Origin: Nocardioides oleivorans
Lineage (GTDB): Bacteria; Actinomycetota; Actinomycetes; Propionibacteriales; Nocardioidaceae
Assembly (NCBI RefSeq): GCF_004137255.1
Contig: NZ_SDWT01000001.1
Location: 1,674,001 to 1,738,000 of the forward strand
Length of the DNA stretch: 64,000 bases
Reading direction: 5' to 3'
The position numbers were made by a program, and so were the translations under genes. The notes under the pieces are model-generated. The model did not search any database. It was not told the DNA's origin and was given only the letters and a program-made list of their open reading frames with translations. Within the stretch, counting starts at the first letter, position 1, and the number at the start of each line of letters is the position of its first letter. Below, piece after piece: positions 1-9,124 of the stretch.

Positions 1-709
1 CGCGGCCGGCGTAGGCACACACGTCGACGGCGACCGCGGGCATCGCCAGGATCGGGGTGGTGGAGAGCCAGGGCTGGTCGACGGTCCCGGGGTCGGTCTC
101 GACGAGCTGGTCGGCCGAGGCGCCGTCGCGGTTGGTCTCCTCGGTGGTCAGCCGCTCGGGGCAGGTCACCGGGTCGGGCACCGGCGCACCGGTGCTGCCG
201 CTGCGCGACGCGGCGTCCATGAGCAGGGTCGTCTCGAGCTGGCTGAAGAGCAGCGCGTCGCGGGTGCTGCAGCCGACGTCACCGGCCAGCTCGGCGACAC
301 GACCGTCGGCGAGCCCGACCTCGATCCGGAAGTGGCCGGGAGGTCCGGCCGGGCCCGCTGCCGCCTCGCCCGCGTCGCACACCGGGCGGTCGGCCTGGGT
401 CTCCCACAGCGTGCCGGCGATGGAGGCGGCGAGGTCGCCGGTCACCACGCCCTGCGGGTGACGCAGGAGCTGCGCGGTGCCTGGCCCCGCGGGCGGGCAG
501 AAGCGCACCCAGCTCACCTGTCCGTTGCCGATGTCGGTGGGGCGCGCGTCGGTCGTCGCCACGCAGTCCGTCGTCGGTGCGGCCGCGGGTCCGGACCCGC
601 GGTCGACCAGGCGGGGGAGCGCGAACGCCCCGGTCACCACGAGCGCGACCGCCGCGACAGCGACGGGCACGACCCACCGCGCCCGGCGTGCCGGCTGCTC
701 GTCCTCCAT
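1..709 (-). CDS. Membrane-anchored hypothetical protein, C-terminus cut by window edge
   Basis: An open frame starts at an ATG read leftwards from 709 and runs off the window without a stop, giving 236 visible residues. A strong Shine-Dalgarno run (GGAGGAGGGG) sits just upstream. Residues 1-10 are charged, residues about 11-32 form one hydrophobic segment, and the rest is Pro/Thr/Asp-rich with at least six cysteines (near C49, then in RFCPP, PVCDA, VGCST, VTCPE, DVCAY). This predicts a type II-like membrane anchor with a disulphide-containing extracellular domain. No family is recognised. It diverges from the HelD-like gene, with a 184-bp shared upstream region. Confidence 0.7.
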   Translation of the reverse strand, partial: MEDEQPARRARWVVPVAVAAVALVVTGAFALPRLVDRGSGPAAAPTTDCVATTDARPTDIGNGQVSWVRFCPPAGPGTAQLLRHPQGVVTGDLAASIAGTLWETQADRPVCDAGEAAAGPAGPPGHFRIEVGLADGRVAELAGDVGCSTRDALLFSQLETTLLMDAASRSGSTGAPVPDPVTCPERLTTEETNRDGASADQLVETDPGTVDQPWLSTTPILAMPAVAVDVCAYAGR

Positions 710-833
710 CGCCCCTCCTCCGGCCCATCCAACCGGATGGCTCCGACCGGTGCCCCGGTGACAGGAGGACGACGAGCGTGTGACGGCGGTTCCACGGATT
801 CGCGGTAAGTCGGCGGTCGGGGGACCTCGCCGG

Positions 834-867
834 TACTCTTGACGGTCTGCCCGCTGGGTACGGGCAG
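834..867 (+). promoter_or_regulatory. Putative -10 box and 5'-leader hairpin ahead of the HelD-like gene
   Basis: A TACTCT box lies at 834-839. It is followed by a perfect 7-bp hairpin (CTGCCCG 847-853, 7-nt loop, CGGGCAG 861-867), 26 nt before the GTG start. I did not find the rifamycin-associated element known upstream of some actinobacterial helR genes. The regulatory role is inference. Confidence 0.3.
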
Positions 868-893
868 TCGGTTTCGGGGGATGAGGAGCTGGA

Positions 894-3074
894 GTGAGCG
901 AGGAGCTCGAGGCGCGCGAGATCGCGGCGGAGCAGCACTACGTCGACGAGGTCTACGTGCAGCTGGAGGCGTCCACGCGGAGCGCCAGGGCGCTCGCCGC
1001 GGAGGGCCACCAGCGCGGCAAGCTGGAGCACGAGGGCGGGCTCGTCGAGCGCGACGCGATGGTCTTCCAGGCCGCCAAGCGCATCGCCCAGCTCGACGCC
1101 GCGCACGAGGGGCTGGTCTTCGGCCGCCTCGACCTCGACCCCGCGATCGACGCGCTGCCGCGCTACATCGGCCGCATCGGCGTACGCAACGCGGACCGTG
1201 ACGTCCTGCTGATCGACTGGCGCGCCCCCGCCGCCGGCGTGTTCTACCAGGCCACCGCCGCCACCCCGTCCGGGGTCGTGCGCCGTCGCGTCCTCCGCTC
1301 GCAGCACCGCACCGTGATCGGCGTCGAGGACGAGCTCCTCGACCAGGAGATCGGGACCGACCTGCCGATCGTCGGCGAGGGCGCCCTGATGGCGCAGCTC
1401 TCCCGGGCCCGCGACCGGTCGATGCACTCGATCGTCGCCACCATCCAGGCCGAGCAGGACAAGGCGATCCGCGCGCCCGGCAAGGGCGTCGTGTCGATCT
1501 CCGGCGGACCCGGCACCGGCAAGACCGTCGTCGCGCTGCACCGCGCCGCCTTCCTCCTCTACTCCGACCGTCGCCGCTACGAGGGTGGCGGCGTGCTCGT
1601 CGTCGGACCGAGCGGCGTCTTCATGCGCTACATCGAGCGCGTCCTTCCCAGCCTCGGCGAGACCGCCGTCGCGCTGCGCTCCCTCGGCGAGGTCGTCGGT
1701 GGGCTCCGCGCGACCCGGCACGACGAGCCCGCCGTCGCCGACGTCAAGGGCGCCACGAAGATGGCCGAGCTGCTCCGCCGCACCGCGCGCCAGCACGCGC
1801 CGGGAGCCCCGACGAGCTTCCGCATCTACTGGCGCGACGAGACGATCGTGCTCGACCCGGGCGTGCTCGGCCGGCTGCGCCGCCAGCTCATGTCGCAGGG
1901 CCGCCGCAACCGCCAGCTGCCGCGGGTCGCGAAGACGCTGCTCGACGCGATGTGGCGCCAGGTCACCGGCGAGCGTGGTCGCGAGCGCGGCCGCGAGGCC
2001 TTCGACGACGACATGCTCGGCCACACGGGCTTCGTCGAGTTCGCCTCGGCGTGGTGGCCGCCGCTCGACGCCCCCACCGTCTTCGGCTGGCTGCGCGAGC
2101 CCGAGTTCCTGGCGCGCGTCGGCGAGGGGGTCGTGACCCGCGAGGAGCAGGTCCTCCTGCTCAAGTCGTGGGACGGCGCCGCCGGTCCGTCCATCGAGGA
2201 CGTGCCGCTGCTCGACGAGCTGCGCTACGCCCTCGGCGACGTGCCGCAGCGCACCGACGACGAGCGCGACCTCGACGAGACCGGCCTGCTCGAGGGCGGC
2301 GTCGACCTCCAGGAGCTCACCACGATCTCGGAGCGCGAGTACGCCCCCGGCGGGCTCGCCTGGTCGGCGCCGACGCACCGCATCGAGGACGACGGCTACG
2401 CCCACGTCCTCATCGACGAGGCGCAGGACCTCACGCCGATGCAGTGGCGGATGGTGGGACGCCGCGGCCGCACCGCGAGCTGGACGATCGTCGGCGACCC
2501 CGCGCAGTCGTCGTGGCCCGACGCCCCGGAGGCCGCCGCCGCGCGCGCCGAGGCGCTCGAGGGCAAGGAGCTCCACGAGTTCCACCTCTCCACCAACTAC
2601 CGCAACTCCGCCGAGATCTACGCCTTCGCCGCCGACTACGCCCGCCGCGTGGGCCTCGAGGCCGACCTCCCCGATGCCGTACGCCGCACGGGCGAGGAGC
2701 CGCAGGTCGTCGGCCCGGTCGACGACCTCGAGGCCGCCGTGCGCGAGGCCGTCACCACGACCAGCGGACGGGTCCAGGGGACGGTGGGCATCGTCGTACC
2801 CGTGGCGAGGCGCTCCGAGGTCAACGCCTGGCTCGCGTCGTGGCCCGAGCACGCCGCCGACGCCGCGGGGGCTCGCGCCGCGGTCGACTCGAGCGTCACG
2901 CCGAGCGGCGAGGACCGCATCGTCGTGCTGACCGGCCTCGACACCAAGGGTCTCGAGTTCGACGGCATCGTGGTGGTCTCTCCGCAGGAGATCGAGGACG
3001 AGTCCGCCACCGGCCGGGCCACCCTCTACGTCGTCCTGACCCGCGCGACGCAGCTGCTCACGACGGTCAGCTGA
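894..3074 (+). CDS. helD: HelD/HelR-like UvrD-type ATPase that remodels RNA polymerase
   Basis: The product is 726 aa, the usual size for actinobacterial HelD. The N-terminal ~100 residues are helical and charged, consistent with the arm that enters the RNA polymerase secondary channel. The Walker A motif GGPGTGKT lies at residues 204-211 (K210) and the Walker B region reads LIDEAQD at about 505. C-terminal UvrD-like motifs include STNYRN and VVLTRA. Family members bind stalled or rifamycin-blocked RNA polymerase and release it from DNA using ATP; they are not true DNA helicases. The GTG start at 894 is preceded by GAGGAG. The gene is transcribed alone. Confidence 0.85.
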   Translation: MSEELEAREIAAEQHYVDEVYVQLEASTRSARALAAEGHQRGKLEHEGGLVERDAMVFQAAKRIAQLDAAHEGLVFGRLDLDPAIDALPRYIGRIGVRNADRDVLLIDWRAPAAGVFYQATAATPSGVVRRRVLRSQHRTVIGVEDELLDQEIGTDLPIVGEGALMAQLSRARDRSMHSIVATIQAEQDKAIRAPGKGVVSISGGPGTGKTVVALHRAAFLLYSDRRRYEGGGVLVVGPSGVFMRYIERVLPSLGETAVALRSLGEVVGGLRATRHDEPAVADVKGATKMAELLRRTARQHAPGAPTSFRIYWRDETIVLDPGVLGRLRRQLMSQGRRNRQLPRVAKTLLDAMWRQVTGERGRERGREAFDDDMLGHTGFVEFASAWWPPLDAPTVFGWLREPEFLARVGEGVVTREEQVLLLKSWDGAAGPSIEDVPLLDELRYALGDVPQRTDDERDLDETGLLEGGVDLQELTTISEREYAPGGLAWSAPTHRIEDDGYAHVLIDEAQDLTPMQWRMVGRRGRTASWTIVGDPAQSSWPDAPEAAAARAEALEGKELHEFHLSTNYRNSAEIYAFAADYARRVGLEADLPDAVRRTGEEPQVVGPVDDLEAAVREAVTTTSGRVQGTVGIVVPVARRSEVNAWLASWPEHAADAAGARAAVDSSVTPSGEDRIVVLTGLDTKGLEFDGIVVVSPQEIEDESATGRATLYVVLTRATQLLTTVS

Positions 3075-3190
3075 GCGTCGACGCCTCGCCGATTCGAGGT
3101 GGTTGGCCGGTCTCCGTAGCATCTCCCGCGCGGTCCCACCTGTCACACGGGACCGTCGGTCATGCACACCACGGACACCTGGGGAGGGTG

Positions 3191-4015
3191 ATGTCCCGGC
3201 TCGCCCGCGCCCTCGGCGCCGCGCTCTCGACAGCAGTCCTCCTCGTCGTGGCACACGCCGTGCCGGCCTCCTCGTCGATCGCGCGCGGTGACACGGTCGA
3301 CTCGGACCCGGCACCCTCGTGGGGCTGGGAGACGGTCTTCCGCGACGACTTCGATGCGCCCGCCGGCGCGCCGGTCGACCAGTGGCACACCATGCTGGGC
3401 CAGACCCCGGCGCTGCCCAACGGGCTCGGCCAGCTCGACGTCGGCCAGGTCGCGCAGATCCGCACCAACCAGGGCTGGACCCTCCCGGTCGGCACGCAGG
3501 TGAAGGTCACCGCGAGCCTGCTCATGCCCGACACCGGCAGCAGCTATGCCGCGTTCTGGGTGCAGCACCCCAACGGCGTCGACCCGCGGGAGATCGATGT
3601 CATCGAGAGCTACGGCCCGCTCAAGCCGACGGGCGCCCAGCTCGGCTCGCACATCTGCTACGACGACGCGCCGGACACCGTCGGCAACGCGTGCGTCGCC
3701 ACCGGCCGGGGTCCCGAGCTGTGGCCGGTGACACAGGCGTTCCCGGCGGGCGCCATGCCGTGGGAGTCCTACTGGCAGTACACCGCCGAGTTCACCATCG
3801 GCGGCGACACGACGACCTACACCGCCGTCGACGGCCAGGGTAACGTCCTCTACTCCGTCGCCTCCTCGCCCGACGCGCGCCGTGTGCCGGGCAACACCGC
3901 CCCCTTCCACCTGCGGCTCTCCAACAAGCTCGTCGAGGCGCAGTACGCCGTCGCCGGCGGCACCCGGTCGAGCATGCTCGTCGACTGGGTCGCGCTCGAC
4001 GTGAAGGTTCCCTAG
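3191..4015 (+). CDS. Secreted GH16-like beta-glycanase
   Basis: The product is 274 aa with a Sec signal peptide (residues 1-30, ending near PASSSIA). The signature E-I-D-V-I-E at residues 134-139 matches the GH16 catalytic ExDxxE pattern, with E134 as nucleophile, D136 as helper and E139 as acid/base. The surrounding beta-sandwich-like sequence (SYAAFWV, ITSY-like strands, C-terminal MLVDWVALDV) also fits laminarinase/kappa-carrageenase-type jelly-roll enzymes. The substrate cannot be told, but a beta-1,3- or mixed-linkage glucan is typical. ATG at 3191 follows GGGGAGGG. A TAGCAT box at 3116-3121 could be the promoter. An in-frame GTG at 3188 is an alternative start. Confidence 0.75.
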   Translation: MSRLARALGAALSTAVLLVVAHAVPASSSIARGDTVDSDPAPSWGWETVFRDDFDAPAGAPVDQWHTMLGQTPALPNGLGQLDVGQVAQIRTNQGWTLPVGTQVKVTASLLMPDTGSSYAAFWVQHPNGVDPREIDVIESYGPLKPTGAQLGSHICYDDAPDTVGNACVATGRGPELWPVTQAFPAGAMPWESYWQYTAEFTIGGDTTTYTAVDGQGNVLYSVASSPDARRVPGNTAPFHLRLSNKLVEAQYAVAGGTRSSMLVDWVALDVKVP

Positions 4016-4028
4016 CCCTCTCCGGCTC

Positions 4029-4961
4029 TCAGTCGAGCTCCGGGTCCGGCAGCACCGGCACCGCCGCCGCGCTGGGCCGACCCAGGCCGGCGACCGCTCC
4101 GAGGACCAGCAGGATCCCGACGACCGCGACCGGGCCGAGCGACTCCTGGAGCACGATCGCCGCGACCACGGCGGCGGTGACCGGCTCCACCAGGCTCGCG
4201 GTGACGGCGGTGCTCGGCGCGACGACCCGCAGCCCGGAGTAGAGCAGGACGTAGGCCAGCGCCATCGTCAGTGCGCCGAGGTAGGCCAGCCACGCCAGCG
4301 CGGCGGGGTCGGTCGTGGCGTGCGGGCCCTCGACGAGCGCCGTGCACGGCAGCAGGACGGCGGTGCCGACCAGCGTCATGCCGCTGGTGAGCACGAGCGG
4401 CGAGGACTCCTTGCTGATGGAGCCCCCGGCAGCGGTGGTGAGGGCGTACGTCGTCCCGCTCGCGATCGCGAGCAGCACACCGGCGACCGGGGCCGGGCCG
4501 GTCGACGAGGCGTGCCCGGCGACGCTGACCATCAGCAGCCCGGCGAGCGCCGCGGCCAGCACCCCGAGCCGCCCGGGTGCGGGCGCGCGGCGATCGCGGA
4601 CCGCTTCCGCCACGGTCAGGAGCACGGGCGCGAGGCCGAGGCTCACGACGGTCGAGACGGCGACGCCCACCTGGGTGACCGAGACGAAGTAGAAGCCCTG
4701 GTAGGCGGCGGTGCCGGCGCCCACGACGAGCAGCTGGCGCGGCCTGGCGCGGGCCAGCTCGACGAGCTCACCGACCCGGCGCAGCGCGACGAGCGCGACC
4801 AGCAGCACCGCGGCGGCGATCGCCATCCGCCAGGCGCTGATCGTCACCGGCGACAGCGCGTCGTGCTCGCGGATCAGCTGCACCGCCAGGCCGCCCGTGC
4901 CCCACAGCACGCTCGCCGCCGCGACCTCGGCCAGTCCCCTGAGGTGTGTGGTCTGGCTCAT
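4029..4961 (-). CDS. EamA/DMT-family metabolite exporter
   Basis: The product is 310 aa with about ten hydrophobic helices arranged as two EamA repeats (first ~10-140, second ~155-295). Typical motifs are the ASVLWGTGG start of helix 1 and the EP(V/L) turn near the C-terminus (SLVEPVTAAV). Relatives export amino acids, nucleosides or other small metabolites; the substrate is not predictable here. It is convergent with the GH16-like gene (13 bp between stops) and divergent from the epimerase at 5022. I chose ATG 4961 because the homologous N-terminus begins there; upstream codons in this frame do not look coding. Confidence 0.85.
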   Translation of the reverse strand: MSQTTHLRGLAEVAAASVLWGTGGLAVQLIREHDALSPVTISAWRMAIAAAVLLVALVALRRVGELVELARARPRQLLVVGAGTAAYQGFYFVSVTQVGVAVSTVVSLGLAPVLLTVAEAVRDRRAPAPGRLGVLAAALAGLLMVSVAGHASSTGPAPVAGVLLAIASGTTYALTTAAGGSISKESSPLVLTSGMTLVGTAVLLPCTALVEGPHATTDPAALAWLAYLGALTMALAYVLLYSGLRVVAPSTAVTASLVEPVTAAVVAAIVLQESLGPVAVVGILLVLGAVAGLGRPSAAAVPVLPDPELD

Positions 4962-5008
4962 GGGCGGAGTCTTCCAGTGGTTGACCCGCGTCCCTCGCCG
5001 ATTCCTCC

Positions 5009-5014
5009 TAGGGT
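5009..5014 (+). promoter_or_regulatory. -10 box TAGGGT of a probably leaderless promoter
   Basis: TAGGGT ends 7 nt before the ATG at 5022, and no Shine-Dalgarno sequence is visible. Transcription would start at or next to the start codon. Confidence 0.45.
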
Positions 5015-5021
5015 GAGACGC

Positions 5022-6101
5022 ATGGCAGCTCCAGGAACCGCAGGCGGTCGCGTCCTCGTCACCGGCGGTGCCGGCTTCATCGGCACGACGCTCGCGCGCG
5101 AGCTCGCGGACTCCGCGGAGCAGTGGGTCGTGCTCGACAACCTGCACCCGCAGGTGCACCCCGGCTCCGAGCCGCCCGCCGACCTGCCGGCCTCCGTCGA
5201 CCTGCGGGTCGGCGACGTCACGAGCGCCGACGACCTGGACGCCGTCGTGGCCGACCTGCGGCCCGACACCGTCGTACACCTCGCGGCGGAGACGGGCACG
5301 GCCCAGTCCCTCTCGGAGAGCACGCGGCACGGCATGGTCAACGTCGTCGGCACCACCCAGCTCCTCGACGCGCTCACCCGCGCGGGCCACGTGCCGAGCC
5401 ACTTCGTGCTGACCAGCTCGCGCGCGGTCTACGGCGAGGGCGTGTGGCGCAACGTCGACGGCTCGACCTTCCAGCCCGGGCTGCGCACGCACGCGCAGCT
5501 CGAGTCCGGGGCGTGGGACCACGGCGACGGCGCCGCCCACGTCCCCAACACCGTCCTCGGCACGCACCCCAGCCCGATCAACGTCTACGGCGCCACCAAG
5601 CTCGCGCAGGAGCAGATCCTCTCGGCCTGGACCGGCTCGCACGACACCCGGCTCTCGGTGCTGCGCCTGCAGAACGTCTACGGCCCGCGCCAGTCGTTGT
5701 CCAACCCCTACACCGGCATCGTGTCGCTCTTCTCGCGGCTGGCTCGCGAGGGTCGGTCGATCCCGCTCTACGAGGACGGCGAGATCACCCGCGACTTCGT
5801 CCACATCGACGACGTGGTCAGCGCGCTGGTCGCCGCGATCGCCCACAAGCCGGCCGACCACGTGCGCACCGTCGACGTCGGCAGCGGCGTGCGCACGACG
5901 ATCGGCGACCTCGCCCGCGAGGTCGCGCGCTACCACGACGCGCCCGAGCCGCACGTCACCGGCCAGTACCGCGACGGTGACGTCCGGCACGCGTCCTGTG
6001 ACGTCGAGGTCACCCTCCGCCAGCTCGACTGGCAGCCCCGCGTCAGCCTCCGCGACGGCGTCGCCGGGCTCCAGGAGTGGATCGCGACCCAGCTCGACTG
6101 A
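5022..6101 (+). CDS. NAD-dependent sugar-nucleotide epimerase, dTDP-L-rhamnose 4-epimerase-like
   Basis: A 359-aa extended short-chain dehydrogenase. The NAD-binding motif TGGAGFIG is at residues about 13-20, the active-site YxxxK is in VYGATK near residue 190, and the SSRAVYGEG stretch plus the following variable loop resemble WbiB/Tll-type dTDP-L-rhamnose 4-epimerases. The C-terminus has the substrate-loop EDGEITRDFVHIDDV. It probably supplies a nucleotide sugar for the polysaccharide locus that starts 136 bp downstream, although no rhamnose (rml) genes are in the window. The precise substrate is inferred from motifs only. Confidence 0.75.
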   Translation: MAAPGTAGGRVLVTGGAGFIGTTLARELADSAEQWVVLDNLHPQVHPGSEPPADLPASVDLRVGDVTSADDLDAVVADLRPDTVVHLAAETGTAQSLSESTRHGMVNVVGTTQLLDALTRAGHVPSHFVLTSSRAVYGEGVWRNVDGSTFQPGLRTHAQLESGAWDHGDGAAHVPNTVLGTHPSPINVYGATKLAQEQILSAWTGSHDTRLSVLRLQNVYGPRQSLSNPYTGIVSLFSRLAREGRSIPLYEDGEITRDFVHIDDVVSALVAAIAHKPADHVRTVDVGSGVRTTIGDLAREVARYHDAPEPHVTGQYRDGDVRHASCDVEVTLRQLDWQPRVSLRDGVAGLQEWIATQLD

Positions 6102-6236
6102 CGCGCGTGCGGCACGGCCGCCCACACGCCGGTCGCCCCACGCGAATCGCTCGCAGCAGCCCATCGCGGCTAGCATGACTGGGCCCTCCGGGGCGGACAG
6201 CAGCCGCATAGCTTCACGCACGGGGGCGGGGAGAAC

Positions 6237-7973
6237 ATGGACAACGCAATCGCGCGCCGAGGGGCCCTAGCGCTCTGGGACGTCGGCTCGTGGGCCCTGG
6301 CGACGGCCCTGGTGATCGGCGTCCGCCACGACTTCCGGCTCACGGAGGTCCTGTGGGACTCGGTCGCGATCTACTGGCTCGTCGTCTCGGTCCTCCTCGT
6401 CGCGCTGGGCTACGCCACGAAGTTCTACCGCGGGCGCTACCTGGTGGGGTCCTTCGACGAGGCGTTCGGCCTGGCCCTGCACTTCGGCGCCGTGGCGCTG
6501 GTGGCCGCGGTGGTGTCCACGCTGGTCATGTCGCCAGCGGCGCCGCCCAGCGTCGTGGTGCTCACGCCTCCGATGGCGCTGCTGGTCTCCGCCTCCGGAC
6601 GCTTCGCCTATCGGTCCCTGCGCGACCGCGGCGCCCCCGCGACGACCGAGGGCCGACGGGTCCTCATCTACGGCGCCGGCGACGCCGGGCGGCAGGTGCT
6701 CCAGCTGATGCGCTCGGAGCACGACTCGGTCGTGGGCTTCCTCGACGACAACCCCGGCAAGCGGCACCTGAAGATCAGCGGCGTCCCGGTCGTCGGCACC
6801 GGTGAGCACCTGGCCGAGGTCGCCTCGGAGCTGGACGCCTACGGCGTGATCTTCGCCGTGCCGACCGCCAACGGCAGGTTCATCGGCCGCGTCCAGGACC
6901 AGGCCCACGAGGCAGGGCTCGAGTTCAAGGTGCTGCCGCGACTGGGTGAGCTGATCGGCGGCCGCGTCAGCGCCTCCGACATCCGTCCCGTCGAGATCGG
7001 CGACGTGCTGGGGCGTCACCAGGTCTCCACGAGCATCACCGACATCGCCGGCTACCTGACCGGCAAGCGCGTCCTGATCACCGGCGCCGGCGGCTCGATC
7101 GGCTCCGAGCTCGCCCGCCAGGTGCACCGCTTCGGCCCGGCCTCGATGGTGATGCTCGACCGTGACGAGTCCGCGCTCCACGCGGTCCAGCTCTCGATCT
7201 TCGGCCACGGCCTGCTCGACCGCCCGGACACCGTCCTCGTCGACATCCGCGACCGCAAGGCGCTGGCGAAGGTGTTCGAGGAGCAACAGCCCGAGATCGT
7301 CTTCCACTGTGCCGCCCTCAAGCACCTGCCGATGCTGGAGCGTTTCCCCGACGAGGGGTGGAAGACCAACGTGCTCGGCACCCTGAACCTCCTCGAGCTG
7401 TCGGCGGAGCACGACGTGTCGTACTTCGTGAACATCTCCACGGACAAGGCGGCCGACGCCAGCAGCGTCCTCGGCGCCACCAAGCGGGTCGCCGAGCAGC
7501 TGACCGCCTGGCAGGCGAGCCGCGGGTCCGGGCAGTACATCAGCGTCCGCTTCGGCAACGTCCTGGGCTCGCGCGGCTCGATGCTGCACACCTTCAACGC
7601 CCAGATCGAGGGCGGGGGACCGATCACCGTGACCCACCCCGACGTCACCCGCTACTTCATGACGATCCCGGAGGCGTGCGAGCTCGTCATCCAGGCCGGC
7701 TCGATGGGACGGTCGGGGTCGGCGATGGTGCTGGAGATGGGCGAGCCGGTGAAGATCCTGGACGTCGCCAAGCGGATGATCACGTTGTCGGGCGCCCGCG
7801 GCGTCGACATCGTCTTCACCGGCCTGCGCCCGGGGGAGAAGCTGCACGAGGTGCTCTTCTCGGAGTCCGAGGCGGCCACCGCGACCGACCACCCGATGAT
7901 CCGGAGCGTTCGCGTCCCGCCACTCGACCCGGCCGAGCTCACCGACCTGGCCCACGTCTCGGGAGAGCGATGA
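6237..7973 (+). CDS. Membrane-bound UDP-GlcNAc 4,6-dehydratase (CapD/WbpM/PglF-type)
   Basis: The product is 578 aa, the usual length for long-form dehydratases. Four hydrophobic helices (residues ~10-125) precede a CoA-binding-like Rossmann region (YGAGDAG near 145), then the catalytic SDR domain with TGAGGSIGSE at 282-291, STDKAA and GATKRV. Family members convert UDP-GlcNAc into UDP-4-keto-6-deoxy-GlcNAc at the inner membrane face. The start is ATG 6237 with GGGGAG just upstream; a TAGCAT box at about 6172 is a promoter candidate. It heads a ten-gene operon, and its stop overlaps the next ATG (ATGA). The aminotransferase that follows fits conversion of the 4-keto sugar to a 4-amino sugar. 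Confidence 0.85.
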   Translation: MDNAIARRGALALWDVGSWALATALVIGVRHDFRLTEVLWDSVAIYWLVVSVLLVALGYATKFYRGRYLVGSFDEAFGLALHFGAVALVAAVVSTLVMSPAAPPSVVVLTPPMALLVSASGRFAYRSLRDRGAPATTEGRRVLIYGAGDAGRQVLQLMRSEHDSVVGFLDDNPGKRHLKISGVPVVGTGEHLAEVASELDAYGVIFAVPTANGRFIGRVQDQAHEAGLEFKVLPRLGELIGGRVSASDIRPVEIGDVLGRHQVSTSITDIAGYLTGKRVLITGAGGSIGSELARQVHRFGPASMVMLDRDESALHAVQLSIFGHGLLDRPDTVLVDIRDRKALAKVFEEQQPEIVFHCAALKHLPMLERFPDEGWKTNVLGTLNLLELSAEHDVSYFVNISTDKAADASSVLGATKRVAEQLTAWQASRGSGQYISVRFGNVLGSRGSMLHTFNAQIEGGGPITVTHPDVTRYFMTIPEACELVIQAGSMGRSGSAMVLEMGEPVKILDVAKRMITLSGARGVDIVFTGLRPGEKLHEVLFSESEAATATDHPMIRSVRVPPLDPAELTDLAHVSGER

Positions 7974-9124
7974 CCGAGCGGATCTACCTGTCCTCGCCCG
8001 ACGTGACCCAGGCCGAGGAGGACGCTCTCCTGCGTGCCATCCGCTCCGGCTGGGTGGCGCCGCTCGGTCCGGAGGTCGATGCGTTCGAGGTCGAGCTCGC
8101 GGCCTACACCGGCAGGACGCACGCCGTCGCGCTCTCCTCGGGCAGTGCCGCGCTGCACCTCGGTCTGCTCCAGCTCGGTGCCGGCCCCGACACCGTGGTG
8201 ATCACGTCGTCGATGACCTTCGCCGCGACCGCCAACGCCATCACCTACACCGGTGCGACGCCGGTGTTCGTCGACTCGGACGAGACCGGCAACGTCGACC
8301 CCGACCTGCTGGCCGAGGCGCTCGACGACCAGGTCCGCCAGGGCAGCCGCGTGGCCGCCGTGGTGCCGGTCGACCTCATCGGGAAGGTGGCCGACCACCG
8401 CTCGATCTCGGCAGCCGCGGCGCGCCACGGGGTCCCCGTGCTCGTCGACGCGGCCGAGTCCCTCGGCGCCTCCCGCGAGGGGCGCCGGGCCGGACAGGAC
8501 GGCGTGGCCTCGATCGTGTCCTTCAACGGCAACAAGATCATGACCACCTCCGGCGGCGGCGCGCTCCTGTGCGACGACCCCGACATGGCGGCGCGGGCGC
8601 GCTACCTCGCCACCCAGGCCCGCCAGCCGGTCGTGCACTACGAGCACCTCGACGTCGGCTACAACTACCGGATGTCCAACCTGCTCGCCGCCGTCGGCCG
8701 CGCGCAGCTCGAGCGGCTGCCCGCGATGATGGAGCGGCGCCGCACCTGGCGCAGGCGCTACGCGAGGCTCTTTGCGGACGTGGCCGGCATCTCCGTCTTC
8801 GGCGGCGAGGACGGGCGTGACGCGTCGCCGGGCGCCGACCACGACAACTTCTGGCTGACCTCGATCGTCGTGGACACCGAGGCGGCCGGCTGGGACGCCG
8901 AGGACCTCCGGGCCCACCTGGCCGCGGTCGACATCGAGGCGCGGCCGCTGTGGAAGCCGATGCACCTGCAGCCCGTCTTCGCGCACGCCCCCGCCTACGT
9001 CACCGGCGTCGCGGAGCGCCTCTTCCGGACCGGGCTGTCGCTGCCCAGCGGCTCGGCCCTCAGCGACGAGCAGTTCACCAGGATCGAGGACTCGATCGAG
9101 CAGTTCATCAAGGAGCACCTGTGA
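7970..9124 (+). CDS. DegT/DnrJ/EryC1-family sugar aminotransferase
   Basis: A 384-aa PLP-dependent aminotransferase. Its N-terminus (IYLSSPDVTQAEEDAL) and SSGSAALHL are typical of sugar 4-aminotransferases such as PglE. The PLP lysine is K189 in FNGNKIMTTSGGG, and the YNYRMSN motif follows. It should transfer an amino group from glutamate to a UDP-4-keto-6-deoxy hexose made by the upstream dehydratase, giving a bacillosamine-type precursor. The start overlaps the upstream stop by 4 bp (ATGA) and the end overlaps the next GTG, so translation is probably coupled. Substrate choice is inference from neighbours. Confidence 0.85.
   Translation: MTERIYLSSPDVTQAEEDALLRAIRSGWVAPLGPEVDAFEVELAAYTGRTHAVALSSGSAALHLGLLQLGAGPDTVVITSSMTFAATANAITYTGATPVFVDSDETGNVDPDLLAEALDDQVRQGSRVAAVVPVDLIGKVADHRSISAAAARHGVPVLVDAAESLGASREGRRAGQDGVASIVSFNGNKIMTTSGGGALLCDDPDMAARARYLATQARQPVVHYEHLDVGYNYRMSNLLAAVGRAQLERLPAMMERRRTWRRRYARLFADVAGISVFGGEDGRDASPGADHDNFWLTSIVVDTEAAGWDAEDLRAHLAAVDIEARPLWKPMHLQPVFAHAPAYVTGVAERLFRTGLSLPSGSALSDEQFTRIEDSIEQFIKEHL

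Noticed and set aside
279..3314. 1011-aa minus-strand open frame opposite the HelD-like gene
   Set aside because: It is a mirror of the strong plus-strand coding sequence: Arg/Gly/Ala/Asp-rich low-complexity sequence with no domain. High-GC genes routinely leave such open antisense frames.
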